A stretch of DNA of 50,894 nucleotides from Pseudomonadota bacterium (GTDB lineage: Bacteria; Pseudomonadota; Alphaproteobacteria; Sphingomonadales; Sphingomonadaceae), in assembly GCA_023418595.1 (NCBI GenBank), contig JAEZZI010000011.1, positions 1 through 50,894 of the forward strand, written 5' to 3'. Made by a program: the position numbers and the translations under genes. A model generated the notes under the pieces. That model searched no databases. It was not told the DNA's origin and saw only the letters and a list, made by a program, of their open reading frames with translations. Every line of letters starts with the position of its first letter. Positions within the stretch are counted from its first letter, which is position 1. Positions 33,775 through 42,032 of this stretch are shown here, one piece after another.

Positions 33775-34278
33775 CTACCCGCGCGCGCGCTGGGCGGTGA
33801 TGTCCTGCTTCACGCCGTGCAGCCGCGCGGATGGGCCGCTGCGATCGACCAGCGCCGAAACCCGCATCCAGCGAAGCTCGCCGCGCGCGTCGATGATCTG
33901 GGCGTCCATGCGGAAACTGCCGCCCTCCGCGATCGCCTTCGTCCGCAGGCGTTCCAGCTCGATCCGCGATTCGGGCAGATAGTGCGCCACCGCCAGCCCG
34001 CGCGCCGGTTCCTCGCCGCGTTCGAGCGCGAACAAATTCCACACCCCCTGGCTCCAGCGCAGCCGTTCGGTCGCGAGGTCACATTGCCACAACCCGATGC
34101 CGGTCATCGCCAGCGACCGGTCGATCGCGGGATGGAGGCTTGCCAGCGGATCGCTCGCCGTCCCCGCCGCGAACAGCGCGTCGATCAGCCCGCGCTGACG
34201 CTGCGTCTCGCCCAGCCCGACCGCAAGCGGACGTTGATCGAAACCGCCCGGTTCAGAAATGGGCAAAGGACGCTGCAT
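33775..34278 (-). CDS. stand-alone PAS domain protein
   Basis: 167 aa from the ATG at 34278 (MQRPLPISEPG). One PAS/PAC domain fills residues about 50-165, with GIGLWQCDLATERLRWSQGVWNLF and a PAC ending HGVKQDITAQR. No kinase, GGDEF or HTH output domain follows. Proteins of this kind may bind a small ligand or act as partners of a kinase; some are truncated sensors. As it sits next to a deletion scar, loss of a C-terminal output domain cannot be ruled out. However, the stop at 33775 falls cleanly after the PAC motif. Confidence 0.75.
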   Translation of the reverse strand: MQRPLPISEPGGFDQRPLAVGLGETQRQRGLIDALFAAGTASDPLASLHPAIDRSLAMTGIGLWQCDLATERLRWSQGVWNLFALERGEEPARGLAVAHYLPESRIELERLRTKAIAEGGSFRMDAQIIDARGELRWMRVSALVDRSGPSARLHGVKQDITAQRARG

Positions 34279-34387
34279 GTCGGTCAAGATAGCGCCCCCC
34301 GGTTAACGCAAATCTATCGTTAGCACGCCGAAGCCGTCAGGCAATCGTCGAAATCGCAACTGAGGGCGACGGGTCTTCGCGCGGGCG

Positions 34388-35014
34388 TTATCGACCCTTG
34401 ATCAGTCCCTCGGACAGCCCGCGCGCGAATTGCGCCTGCAAGTTGCCGAGGGTGCGCCGGTCGAGCGTGGGCCGCTCCGCCGCCGCCCTGCCCTCTCGCA
34501 GCCGTTTGCGGTCGCGCTCGCCCGGCTCCACCGCCCGCACCCGAACCGGCGCATGGCCCGCCGCGCGAATGCCCAGTTGGTCCGCCGCGCCACGTGACAG
34601 GTCGATGATCCGCCCCCGCGAAAACGGGCCGCGATCGTTGACCCGGACCAGGATCGTCCGCCCGGTCGCCAGCGCCGTCACCTCGACATAGGTTGGCAGC
34701 GGCAGCGTCCGGTGCGCCGCCGTCACCCAACCGGGTCGAAACCGCTCGCCATTGGCGGTCTGGTTCCCGCTCTCATTCCCGTACCAGCTGGCATAGCCCA
34801 GCACGTCATAGCGCGGCTCGGCCCGCGGCACATAAGTCGCCCCCCGGATCGTATAGGGCTTGCCGATCCGAACCGGGCTGTCCGAGACGGGGCGGTAGTC
34901 GGGACGCGACGCGCAGGCGGAGAGTGCCAGCACCAGCGCGACCGCCCCGGCGGCCCGGATCGTGCGATCGGGCCCGTTTTTCGGTCGTTCGCTCGCATGG
35001 CCCGCGCGCCTCAC
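34388..35014 (-). CDS. rlpA: RlpA-like septal ring lytic transglycosylase
   Basis: 208 aa from the GTG at 35014. The signal ends in LALSAC, a lipobox. The double-psi beta-barrel is clear: GYASWYGNESGNQTANGERF, then LPTYVEVTALATGRTILVRV, then NDRGPFSRGRIIDLS. The Asp in NDRGPF matches the catalytic residue of RlpA enzymes, which cut denuded glycan at the septum. There is no C-terminal SPOR domain, unlike many RlpA proteins. The start overlaps the upstream hydrolase stop by four bases (GTGA), so the two are coupled. Confidence 0.9.
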   Translation of the reverse strand: MRRAGHASERPKNGPDRTIRAAGAVALVLALSACASRPDYRPVSDSPVRIGKPYTIRGATYVPRAEPRYDVLGYASWYGNESGNQTANGERFRPGWVTAAHRTLPLPTYVEVTALATGRTILVRVNDRGPFSRGRIIDLSRGAADQLGIRAAGHAPVRVRAVEPGERDRKRLREGRAAAERPTLDRRTLGNLQAQFARGLSEGLIKGR

Positions 35015-35892
35015 AACGCCCGGAACAGCCCGCTCATTGCCGCCCAGGCGCACTCGGCCTGTACTTGGTCATAGGCCGGACTGTCGAGCACCGTCCAGCC
35101 ATGGTCGGCGGGATAGACTTCCACCGTCGCCGGGCGTCTCGCTGCATCGGCAGCCGTCTTGAACGCCGTCTTGTCGGTCGGCGCCTTCGCGTCATCGTCC
35201 TGTGCGACGGCGATATGATAGCTTGCCCGCGTGCGCCCCAGCAGCCGGTGAGGGCTCGTCGCCTCTTCGCCGCGCACCAGCCCGCCGCCATGCAGCGACA
35301 CCGCCGCCCGCACCCGCGCGGGCACCGCCGCCGCGCTGAACACCGTAAACGGCCCGCCCATGCAATAGCCATGCGTGCCGATCCCGCGCCGCACGTCCAC
35401 CGATGGCTGGCGGTCGAGCCAGCCGATCGCCGCGGTCGCATCGCGCATCACCGCTTCGGGCGTCAGCTGCTTGCGCCACGGCCCGACCTTCTGGAACCCG
35501 CCCGCCGCGGCGAACCCGGCGAAATCCTTGAACTGATCGGACGGCACCGCCCGGTAATAGGGATTGACCACCAGCACCGCATGGCCCTGCCGCGCCAGCC
35601 GCCGCGCCATCTCGCGAAACGCCTCGCGCACCCCGGCAATGTCGGGCCAGGTCAGCACCGCCGCATGACGACCGCTTGCCGGCCGCACGAAGAACGCATC
35701 CATCGTCCCGTCGGGCGTCGCGAAACTCACCATCTCCTCACTCAGCGCACCCGCGTCCCGGCTCGACCCGCCGACCATCGGCGCGCATGCCGCCACCGCA
35801 CCCGCCGCCCCCAGAGCCACAAACTGCCGCCGGTTCACCGTCCAGTCGAAGCCCTTTTCGCCCAGCGTTTTCATCTGCCGATCGTCACACAT
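35011..35892 (-). CDS. exported dienelactone hydrolase family protein
   Basis: 293 aa. The N-terminus carries a twin-Arg signal (NRRQFVALGAAGAVAACAP), with a possible lipobox Cys, so it is exported by Tat. The alpha/beta hydrolase core has the dienelactone hydrolase nucleophile Cys in THGYCMGGPF, with Asp and His near AVAQDDDAKAP and YPADHGW. The substrate is unknown, and a periplasmic esterase role is inferred. The ATG at 35892 has a strong ribosome site (GGAGAGG, four bases upstream). rlpA follows with a four-base overlap. Confidence 0.85.
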   Translation of the reverse strand: MCDDRQMKTLGEKGFDWTVNRRQFVALGAAGAVAACAPMVGGSSRDAGALSEEMVSFATPDGTMDAFFVRPASGRHAAVLTWPDIAGVREAFREMARRLARQGHAVLVVNPYYRAVPSDQFKDFAGFAAAGGFQKVGPWRKQLTPEAVMRDATAAIGWLDRQPSVDVRRGIGTHGYCMGGPFTVFSAAAVPARVRAAVSLHGGGLVRGEEATSPHRLLGRTRASYHIAVAQDDDAKAPTDKTAFKTAADAARRPATVEVYPADHGWTVLDSPAYDQVQAECAWAAMSGLFRAL

Positions 35893-36194
35893 CGCAACCT
35901 CTCCTGTTTGCCCGACCGGTCGCCGCGCCCGGCTCACAGCTTAGCCGCAAGCCGCGCCGCCGCAAGCATGATGCGGAGGCGCCATTTATCGGCTGCGCTT
36001 GCCGCTCGCGCCTCCCGTGGCAAAGTCGCGGCATGCCGACCGCCCACAGGATGCCGCTGAACACTCGCCGGTCGATGACCCGCGCTGCACCGAACGCCTG
36101 GTCCGGCAACAGGGTCGAGCCCGATCGACGACTTCGCTCGAGTGTCACCGAGCGCAAGAGCGATCCCGCAGTCCGCCGAAGGGTCGTTTGCCCG
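35893..36194. other. gap of about 300 bases with no recognised gene
   Basis: This lies between the mmsB stop and the hydrolase start, both on the minus strand. Short open frames exist on both strands but are Arg/Ser-rich and show no motif. No palindromic repeat or terminator was recognised. It should hold the promoter of the hydrolase-rlpA pair. Confidence 0.5.
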
Positions 36195-37076
36195 CTACTT
36201 GCCTCGGAGCGTCCGGATGATCCCCGAGAAATCCACGCCACCCTGTCCGCCATCGACAAAAGCGCCGTACAATTCCGCCGCGCGCTTGCCCATCGGCGTG
36301 TCCACGCCCGACCCGTCCGCCGCTTCCATCGCCAGCTTCAGATCCTTGAGCATCAGCGCCGCCGCAAAGCCGCCCGCAAAATCGCGGTCCGCGGGGCTTT
36401 CCGGTCCGACGCCCGCAACCGGGCAGTAGGAGGTCATCGACCAGCTCTGCCCCGACGACACCGACGAGATGTCGTAGAAAGTCTGCGGATCGAGCCCCAG
36501 TTTCTCGGCCAGCGTGAACGCCTCGCACGTCGCGATCATCGTCGCGCCCAGCAGCATGTTGTTGCAGATCTTGGCCGCCTGGCCCGCGCCATTGCCCCCG
36601 GCATGAATCACCGCCTTGCCCATATCGTCCAGGAACGCCTTGGCGCGCTCGAACCCGGCATTGGAGCCGCCGACCATGAAGGTCAGTGTCCCCGCATTGG
36701 CCGCCGCAATCCCGCCCGATACCGGCGCATCGACGGCGGTCAGCCCCTTCGCCGCCGCCGCCTCGGCGACCCGCTTGGCCGTCTCCACGTCGATGGTCGA
36801 ACAGTCGATCAGCACCGCCGCGGTATCCGCCGCCCCGAACACGCTCTCGGCATACACCGTCTCGACATGGATTCCGGCGGGCAACATGGTAATCACCGCC
36901 TCGGCCCCTTGCGCCGCTTCGGCAGCGCTGCCGACCGGCAGACACCCGGCCTTCTCGGCCCGCTCCAGCGCTTCCGCCGACAGGTCGAAAGCGCGAACGT
37001 CATGCCCCGCCTTGGCCAGATTGGCGGCCATCCCGCTGCCCATATTGCCCAGCCCAATAAATCCGACGCGTGCCAT
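36195..37076 (-). CDS. mmsB: 3-hydroxyisobutyrate dehydrogenase
   Basis: 293 aa. It oxidises 3-hydroxyisobutyrate to methylmalonate semialdehyde with NAD in valine breakdown. The N-terminal Rossmann motif GFIGLGNMGSGMAANL, the substrate motif DAPVSGGIAAANAGTLTFMVGG, and the catalytic Lys in GAGQAAKICNNMLLG are all visible. The start lies two bases after the enoyl-CoA hydratase stop. It is the last gene of the five-gene valine operon. Confidence 0.95.
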   Translation of the reverse strand: MARVGFIGLGNMGSGMAANLAKAGHDVRAFDLSAEALERAEKAGCLPVGSAAEAAQGAEAVITMLPAGIHVETVYAESVFGAADTAAVLIDCSTIDVETAKRVAEAAAAKGLTAVDAPVSGGIAAANAGTLTFMVGGSNAGFERAKAFLDDMGKAVIHAGGNGAGQAAKICNNMLLGATMIATCEAFTLAEKLGLDPQTFYDISSVSSGQSWSMTSYCPVAGVGPESPADRDFAGGFAAALMLKDLKLAMEAADGSGVDTPMGKRAAELYGAFVDGGQGGVDFSGIIRTLRGK

Positions 37077-37078
37077 GA

Positions 37079-37855
37079 TTATTTTCCCTTCCACTCGCCG
37101 GCGCGCTTCTCGACGAACGCCGCCATGCCTTCCTTCTGATCCTCGGTCCCGAACAGCCCGTTGAACAGCCGCCGCTCGAACTGAACCCCCTGAGCCAGAG
37201 GCAATTCGAATGCCGCATTGACCATTTCCTTGTTCGCCAGCACCGCCAGCGGCGCCATCGAAGCGATCGTCGCGGCCGTCTTCACCGCCTCGTCGACCAG
37301 ATCGGCTGCGGGGACGATGCGCGCGACCAGCCCCGCCCGCTCGGCTTCCACAGCGTCGATCATCCGCCCGGTCAGGCACATCTCCATCGCCTTGGCCTTG
37401 CCCACAGCCAACGCCAGGCGCTGCGATCCGCCCATGCCGGGGGAGACAGCAAGCTTGATCTCCGGCTGGCCGAACTTTGCGGTGTCGGCGGCCAGAATGA
37501 AGTCGCACATCATCGCCAGTTCGCACCCGCCGCCCAGCGCATATCCGGCGACCGCCGCGATCACGGGCTTGCGCGTCCGCCCGAACTGCTCCCAGCCGGA
37601 GAAATGGTTGCTGCCGAACATGTCGGCAAACCCCATCTCCTGCATCTCCTTGATGTCCGCCCCCGCCGCGAACGCCTTCTCGCTACCGGTGATGACCGCG
37701 CAGCCCTGCGAAGCGTCGGCGTCGAAATCGGCAAGCGCGGCGAGCAGGTCGGCCAGCACCTGGGCGTTGAGCGCATTCAACGCCTTGGGCCGATTGAGTG
37801 TGATCAGCGTGACGCGATCGCGCTGTTCGACGAGGATGGTTTCGTAGTCAGGCAT
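37079..37855 (-). CDS. enoyl-CoA hydratase (methacrylyl-CoA hydration)
   Basis: 258 aa crotonase-fold enzyme. The oxyanion-hole segments AFAAGADIKEM and GYALGGGCELAMMCD are present, with the catalytic Glu pair in GGGCEL and QPEIKLAVSPG. Because it is sandwiched between 3-hydroxyisobutyryl-CoA hydrolase and mmsB, its likely substrate is methacrylyl-CoA, though short-chain enoyl-CoA hydratases are usually broad. A palindromic repeat fills the gap to the gene before it. Confidence 0.93.
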   Translation of the reverse strand: MPDYETILVEQRDRVTLITLNRPKALNALNAQVLADLLAALADFDADASQGCAVITGSEKAFAAGADIKEMQEMGFADMFGSNHFSGWEQFGRTRKPVIAAVAGYALGGGCELAMMCDFILAADTAKFGQPEIKLAVSPGMGGSQRLALAVGKAKAMEMCLTGRMIDAVEAERAGLVARIVPAADLVDEAVKTAATIASMAPLAVLANKEMVNAAFELPLAQGVQFERRLFNGLFGTEDQKEGMAAFVEKRAGEWKGK

Positions 37856-37871
37856 CTCAATCTCTCCCTTC

Positions 37872-37953
37872 CGTCATCCCAGCGAAAGCTGGGTTAACAA
37901 GCCGCAAGGAACGGTGTTCGTGGCACGATACCCCAACCTTCGCTGGGATAACG
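37872..37953. repeat. palindromic repeat, CGTCATCCCAGCG family, in the valine operon
   Basis: CGTCATCCCAGCGAAAGCTGGG (37872-37893) faces CCCAACCTTCGCTGGGATAACG (37932-37953); pairing is good with small bulges. It fills most of the gap between the hydrolase and hydratase genes. Confidence 0.85.
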
Positions 37954-37960
37954 ATGATGG

Positions 37961-39001
37961 TTATGGCTCCCAAGCCTCGCCTTCTGGCAGGGGCGCGAAA
38001 ATCTGGTCGATCAGGTGATCGCTGACCGCTTCCGGCGTTGCCGGGTTCCAGCGTGGGGCGTTGTCCTTGTCGATAATCACCGCGCGGACGCCCTCGATGA
38101 AATCGTGGCGCTGGACGACCTTGGACGCGACCGCGAATTCCTGGCGCATCTCGTCCTCGAAGGTCGGCATGGTCTTGCCGTCGAGCAGGAGTTTGAGGCT
38201 GACCTTCATCGTCTGCGGCGACTTGGTCCTGAGCGTCGCAAGCTGCTGCGCCGCCCATTCGCCGGGATCGGTTTCCAGCGCGGCAAATACCTCCTCCAGC
38301 GTGTCGGACGCGAACAGCCGGTCGATCGCGTCGCGATGCGCGAGGATATGCGCCTCGGGCGCGGGCGTCGCCAACTCGGCCAGGATCGCGTCGATCGCCT
38401 GCGGCTCGTCCGCGATACGCCGCTTTGCCTCATCCAGCGCCTCGCTCGGCAGATGATGGGTGGCAAGCCCGAGTGCGAGCGCTTCCGCCCCGTCGATCCG
38501 TGCGCCGGTCAGCGCCAGATACTGGCCGACCCGCCCCGGCAGGCGCGACAGATACCAGCCGCCGCCGACATCGGGAAACAGGCCGATACCCGTTTCCGGC
38601 ATGGCGAATTTGGTGTTCTCGGTCGCGATGCGGAACCGCGCGGGCTGAGAAATGCCGACGCCGCCGCCCATCGTGATGCCGTCCATGAAGGCGATAATCG
38701 GCTTAGCGTGGGTGAACAGACGGTGGTTCATGCGGTATTCGGTGCGGAAGAAGTCGCGTGCCGCTGTGCCGTCGCCCGCACCGCTATCTGCGAGCATCCG
38801 GATGTCGCCGCCTGCGCAAAAGCCGCGACCCTCTGCATGGTCGATCAGAATGGCTTCGATCGCGGGGTCCTCCGCCCAGGTGTCGAGCGCGGTGATGACG
38901 GCGGCGCACATCTCCGTCGTCAGCGCGTGGATCGCCTTGGGGCGGTTGAGCCGGATGCGGCCGATCGGGCCTTGGGTTTCGATCAGAACGTTCTGGGTCA
39001 T
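37961..39001 (-). CDS. 3-hydroxyisobutyryl-CoA hydrolase
   Basis: 346 aa, longer than a simple enoyl-CoA hydratase and with the HIBCH pattern: GRGFCAGGDIRML, FFRTEYRMNHRLF, GITMGGGVGIS, and MPETGIGLFPDVGGGWYLSRL with the catalytic Glu. It frees 3-hydroxyisobutyrate from CoA in valine degradation, also detoxifying methacrylyl-CoA intermediates. I chose the ATG at 39001 (MTQNVLIETQG); an earlier start at 39037 lies in the repeat upstream. Confidence 0.93.
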   Translation of the reverse strand: MTQNVLIETQGPIGRIRLNRPKAIHALTTEMCAAVITALDTWAEDPAIEAILIDHAEGRGFCAGGDIRMLADSGAGDGTAARDFFRTEYRMNHRLFTHAKPIIAFMDGITMGGGVGISQPARFRIATENTKFAMPETGIGLFPDVGGGWYLSRLPGRVGQYLALTGARIDGAEALALGLATHHLPSEALDEAKRRIADEPQAIDAILAELATPAPEAHILAHRDAIDRLFASDTLEEVFAALETDPGEWAAQQLATLRTKSPQTMKVSLKLLLDGKTMPTFEDEMRQEFAVASKVVQRHDFIEGVRAVIIDKDNAPRWNPATPEAVSDHLIDQIFAPLPEGEAWEP

Positions 39002-39004
39002 CAC

Positions 39005-39133
39005 GATCCTTCGATACGCCATTTCGCCTTCGCTCAATGACTACTCAGGACGAACGGAAACATCATTACTTCCAACCCCTACCGTTCGTCCTGCGTAGGG
39101 ACTGAGCCTGGCGAAGGCCCGTATCGAAGGATC
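39005..39133. repeat. palindromic repeat, GATCCTTCGATACG family, in the valine operon
   Basis: The left end GATCCTTCGATACG faces the right end CGTATCGAAGGATC; an inner pair (GGACGAACGG and CCGTTCGTCC) gives a second stem. It covers the whole gap between the acyl-CoA dehydrogenase and the hydrolase and even overlaps the dehydrogenase stop region by two bases. Confidence 0.85.
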
Positions 39134-40277
39134 ACTGCCGCGTCAGGTCGCGCCCGACGATCATCCGCATCACCTGATTGGTGCCCTCAAGGATCGAATG
39201 CACCCGCAGGTCGCGCCAGAAACGCTCGATCGGGTAATCCTGCAAATAACCGTATCCGCCGTGCAATTGCAGCGCGTCATTGACGATCTTCGAGCCGCTG
39301 TCGGTCGCCAGCCTTTTGGCCATCGCCGCGAAGCGCGTCTTGTCGGGCGCGTTCGCGGTCACCTTGGCGGCGGCGACGTAGAGCAGCGCGCGCGCCGCCT
39401 CCAGATCGGTCGCCATATCGGCCAGCATGAACTGGGTGTTCTGGAAATCCGCGACCGGACGCCCGAATTGCTGGCGGTCCCGGGTATAGGCGACCGCCTC
39501 GTCCAGACAACGCTGCGCGCCGCCCAGCGAACAGGCGCCGATGTTCAGCCGCCCGCCGTCCAGCCCCATCATCGCGATGCGGAACCCCTCACCCTCGCCG
39601 CCGACCAGATTCTCCGCCGGAACGCGGACATCCTCCAGCACCAGCGCGGCGGTCGGCTGCGAATGCCAGCCGAGCTTCTTTTCCTGCGCGCCGAAGCTGA
39701 CGCCGGGCATATCCTTTTCGATGACCAGGCACGAAATGCCCTTTGGCCCGTCCTCTCCGGTGCGGACCATCGTCACATAGACTTCGTTCTCGCCGCCGCC
39801 GGAAATGAACTGTTTGGTGCCGTTGACGACATAATGGTCGCCGTCCTTCACCGCGCGCGTCTTGAGCGCGGCGGCGTCGGAGCCTGAGGACGGCTCGGTC
39901 AGGCAATAGCTGGCGATGCGGTCCATCGTGACGAGCGACGACAGGTATTTGTCCTTCACCGCCTGCCCGCCGAAGCGGTCGATCATCCACGACGCCATGT
40001 TGTGGATCGAGATGAAGGCGCTGGTCGACGGACAGCCATAGGCCATCGCCTCCATGATCAGCGCCGCTTCCAGCCGTCCGAGATTGATGCCACCCGATTC
40101 CTCGGACACATAGATCGAAGCGAACCCGAGTTCGGCCGCCGCCTTGATCGTATCGCGCGGGAAGATGTGCTTTTCGTCCCACTCCGCCGCGTGTGGGGTG
40201 ATGCGATCGGCGGTGAAGCGGCGCGCGAGTTCCTGGATCTCGCGCTGCTCGTCGGTGAGGTCGAACTGGTTGGTCAT
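39132..40277 (-). CDS. acyl-CoA dehydrogenase, isobutyryl-CoA type
   Basis: 381 aa flavoprotein. Family motifs: YCLTEPSSGSDAAALKTRA, RVPAENLVGGEGEGF, and LHGGYGYLQDYPIERFWRD followed by ILEGTNQVMR, with the Glu of LEGTN in a common catalytic position. The N-terminal FDLTDEQREIQELAR is also typical. In the company of the HIBCH, MmsA and MmsB genes it most likely oxidises isobutyryl-CoA to methacrylyl-CoA, as ACAD8 does, but other branched-chain substrates cannot be excluded. Confidence 0.93.
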   Translation of the reverse strand: MTNQFDLTDEQREIQELARRFTADRITPHAAEWDEKHIFPRDTIKAAAELGFASIYVSEESGGINLGRLEAALIMEAMAYGCPSTSAFISIHNMASWMIDRFGGQAVKDKYLSSLVTMDRIASYCLTEPSSGSDAAALKTRAVKDGDHYVVNGTKQFISGGGENEVYVTMVRTGEDGPKGISCLVIEKDMPGVSFGAQEKKLGWHSQPTAALVLEDVRVPAENLVGGEGEGFRIAMMGLDGGRLNIGACSLGGAQRCLDEAVAYTRDRQQFGRPVADFQNTQFMLADMATDLEAARALLYVAAAKVTANAPDKTRFAAMAKRLATDSGSKIVNDALQLHGGYGYLQDYPIERFWRDLRVHSILEGTNQVMRMIVGRDLTRQ

Positions 40278-40295
40278 AAGGAGCCCTTACTAGAT

Positions 40296-40419
40296 CCTCC
40301 CCCATCGGGGGAGGTGGCAGTCGCATAAGCGGCTGACGGAGGGGGAGACCCAAGCGTCACGCTTCCGGCAAGCCCCTCCATCATGGGTCGCATAGTCCCC
40401 CTCCCCGATGGAGAAGGAG
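40296..40419. repeat. composite repeat, CCTCCCCCATCGGGGGAGG type, in the valine operon
   Basis: CCTCCCCCATCGGGGGAGG at about 40296-40314 is self-complementary. GGCTGACGGAGGGGGAG (40332-40348) faces GTCCCCCTCCCCGATGGAG further on. It fills the gap between mmsA and the dehydrogenase and is a third repeat type in this operon. Confidence 0.8.
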
Positions 40420-40423
40420 CATG

Positions 40424-41932
40424 TCACCCCATCGTCGGGATGACGAACGCGTTGCTGCCGTCGGGCGATCCGTCCGGCCAGCGCTGCGTCACCGTCTTGA
40501 CCTTGGTCCAGAATTTCACGCCTTCCATGCCGTGCTGGTTGGTGTCGCCGAATGCCGAGCGCTTCCACCCGCCGAAGGTGTGATAGGCGACCGGCACCGG
40601 GATGGGCACGTTGATGCCGACCATGCCGACATTGACGCGGGCGGCGAACTCGCGCGCGGCATGGCCGTTGCGGGTAAAGATCGCGACGCCGTTGCCATAT
40701 TGGTGCTGACTGGGCAGACGAACGGCTTCCTCGAAATCCTTCGCGCGCACGATCTGGAGCACGGGTCCGAAGATTTCCTCCTTGTATGCGCTCATCTCGG
40801 GCGTGACGTGATCGAACAGCGACGGGCCGATGAAGAAGCCCTGTTCATGCCCCTGCAGCTTGAACCCGCGCCCATCGACAACCAGTTCGGCACCTTCGTC
40901 AACACCAGTCTGGATCCAGTTTTCGACGCGCTGCTTGTGTGCGGCATTCACTACCGGTCCGTAATGCGCCTCTTCGTCGGTCGACACGCCGACGCGCAGC
41001 GCACGAATCGCCGGGATCAGCTTTTCGCGCAGGCGGTTGGCGGTATCCTCGCCGACCGGCACGACGACCGGCAGCGCCATGCAGCGCTCGCCCGCCGAGC
41101 CGAATGCTGCGCCCGACAGGTCGTTGACGACCTGATCGAGATCGGCGTCCGGCATGACGATGCCGTGGTTCTTCGCCCCGCCCATCGCCTGGACGCGCTT
41201 TCCGGCAGCGACGCCGCGATTATAGACATAATGCGCGATGTCGGACGATCCGACGAAACTGACCGCGCCGATCGCCGGATGGTCGAGGATCGCGTCGACC
41301 ATTTCCTTGTCGCCGTGCACGACTTGCAAAATGCCCTCGGGCAGCCCGGCTTCGCGGAACAGCTCGGCCAGGCGGACGGGCACCGACGGATCGCGCTCGC
41401 TAGGCTTGAGGATGAACGCGTTGCCGGTGGCGATCGCGACTCCGCTCATCCACAACGGGATCATCGCGGGGAAGTTGAACGGGGTGATGCCCGCACCGAT
41501 GCCGATGGGCGTGCGCATCGAATAGACGTCGATGCCCGGCCCCGCGCCTTGCGTATATTCGCCCTTCAGCACATGCGGGATGCCGCAGCAGAATTCGATG
41601 ACCTCCAGCCCGCGCTGGATATCGCCCTTGGCGTCCGCGATCACCTTGCCATGCTCGGACGACAGCATCCGCGCCAACTCGTCCATATTGGCCTCGACCA
41701 GCGCCTTGAACGCGAACATTACGCGGGCGCGACGCTGTGGATTGGTCGCGGCCCAGGCGGGCTGCGCGGCTTGCGCTGCGACAACCGCCTTGTCGAGTTC
41801 GGCCTGGCCGCCGAGCGACACCTTTGCCTGCACCGCGCCCGAATTGGGGTCGAACACGTCGCTGGTCCGGGCCGCGCCGCCGCTCGATCCATTGGCCGAA
41901 TGGCCGACGATCACATGGTCGATCACACGCAT
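40424..41932 (-). CDS. mmsA: CoA-acylating methylmalonate-semialdehyde dehydrogenase
   Basis: 502 aa aldehyde dehydrogenase. It turns methylmalonate semialdehyde into propionyl-CoA with NAD and CoA. The catalytic Cys is in GSAGERCMALPVVV (about residue 283). TPFNFPAMIPLWM, FVGSSDIAHYVYNRG and the late AYHTFGGWKRSAFGD fit the MmsA/IolA clade. The ATG at 41932 has an AGGAGA ribosome site about ten bases upstream; a longer in-frame start at 41992 enters the shared promoter region. First gene of the operon, divergent from a LysR gene. Confidence 0.95.
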   Translation of the reverse strand: MRVIDHVIVGHSANGSSGGAARTSDVFDPNSGAVQAKVSLGGQAELDKAVVAAQAAQPAWAATNPQRRARVMFAFKALVEANMDELARMLSSEHGKVIADAKGDIQRGLEVIEFCCGIPHVLKGEYTQGAGPGIDVYSMRTPIGIGAGITPFNFPAMIPLWMSGVAIATGNAFILKPSERDPSVPVRLAELFREAGLPEGILQVVHGDKEMVDAILDHPAIGAVSFVGSSDIAHYVYNRGVAAGKRVQAMGGAKNHGIVMPDADLDQVVNDLSGAAFGSAGERCMALPVVVPVGEDTANRLREKLIPAIRALRVGVSTDEEAHYGPVVNAAHKQRVENWIQTGVDEGAELVVDGRGFKLQGHEQGFFIGPSLFDHVTPEMSAYKEEIFGPVLQIVRAKDFEEAVRLPSQHQYGNGVAIFTRNGHAAREFAARVNVGMVGINVPIPVPVAYHTFGGWKRSAFGDTNQHGMEGVKFWTKVKTVTQRWPDGSPDGSNAFVIPTMG

Positions 41933-41981
41933 CGCATCGCTCTCCTGTAGAATCTTTGGGTCGAGTGTCGGCGCATCCCGG

Positions 41982-42028
41982 CTGCAAATCAACCGCTGGA
42001 CGTGCAGATACGCCCTGCAATAATGCAG
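41982..42028. promoter_or_regulatory. putative LysR operator between mmsA and its regulator
   Basis: CTGCAATAATGCAG (42015-42028) is a perfect palindrome of five-base arms. Further CTGCA at 41982-41986 and TGCAG at 42003-42007 form a wider pair. Two spaced dyads in a 100-base divergent spacer are typical of LysR-type regulation. The near palindrome ends five bases before the regulator start, fitting autoregulation. Confidence 0.5.
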
Positions 42029-42032
42029 GCGG

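Noticed and set aside
35885..36259. A 124-residue minus-strand frame in the gap beyond mmsB
   Set aside because: Arg/Ser-rich, overlaps the ends of both neighbouring genes and lacks any recognisable feature.
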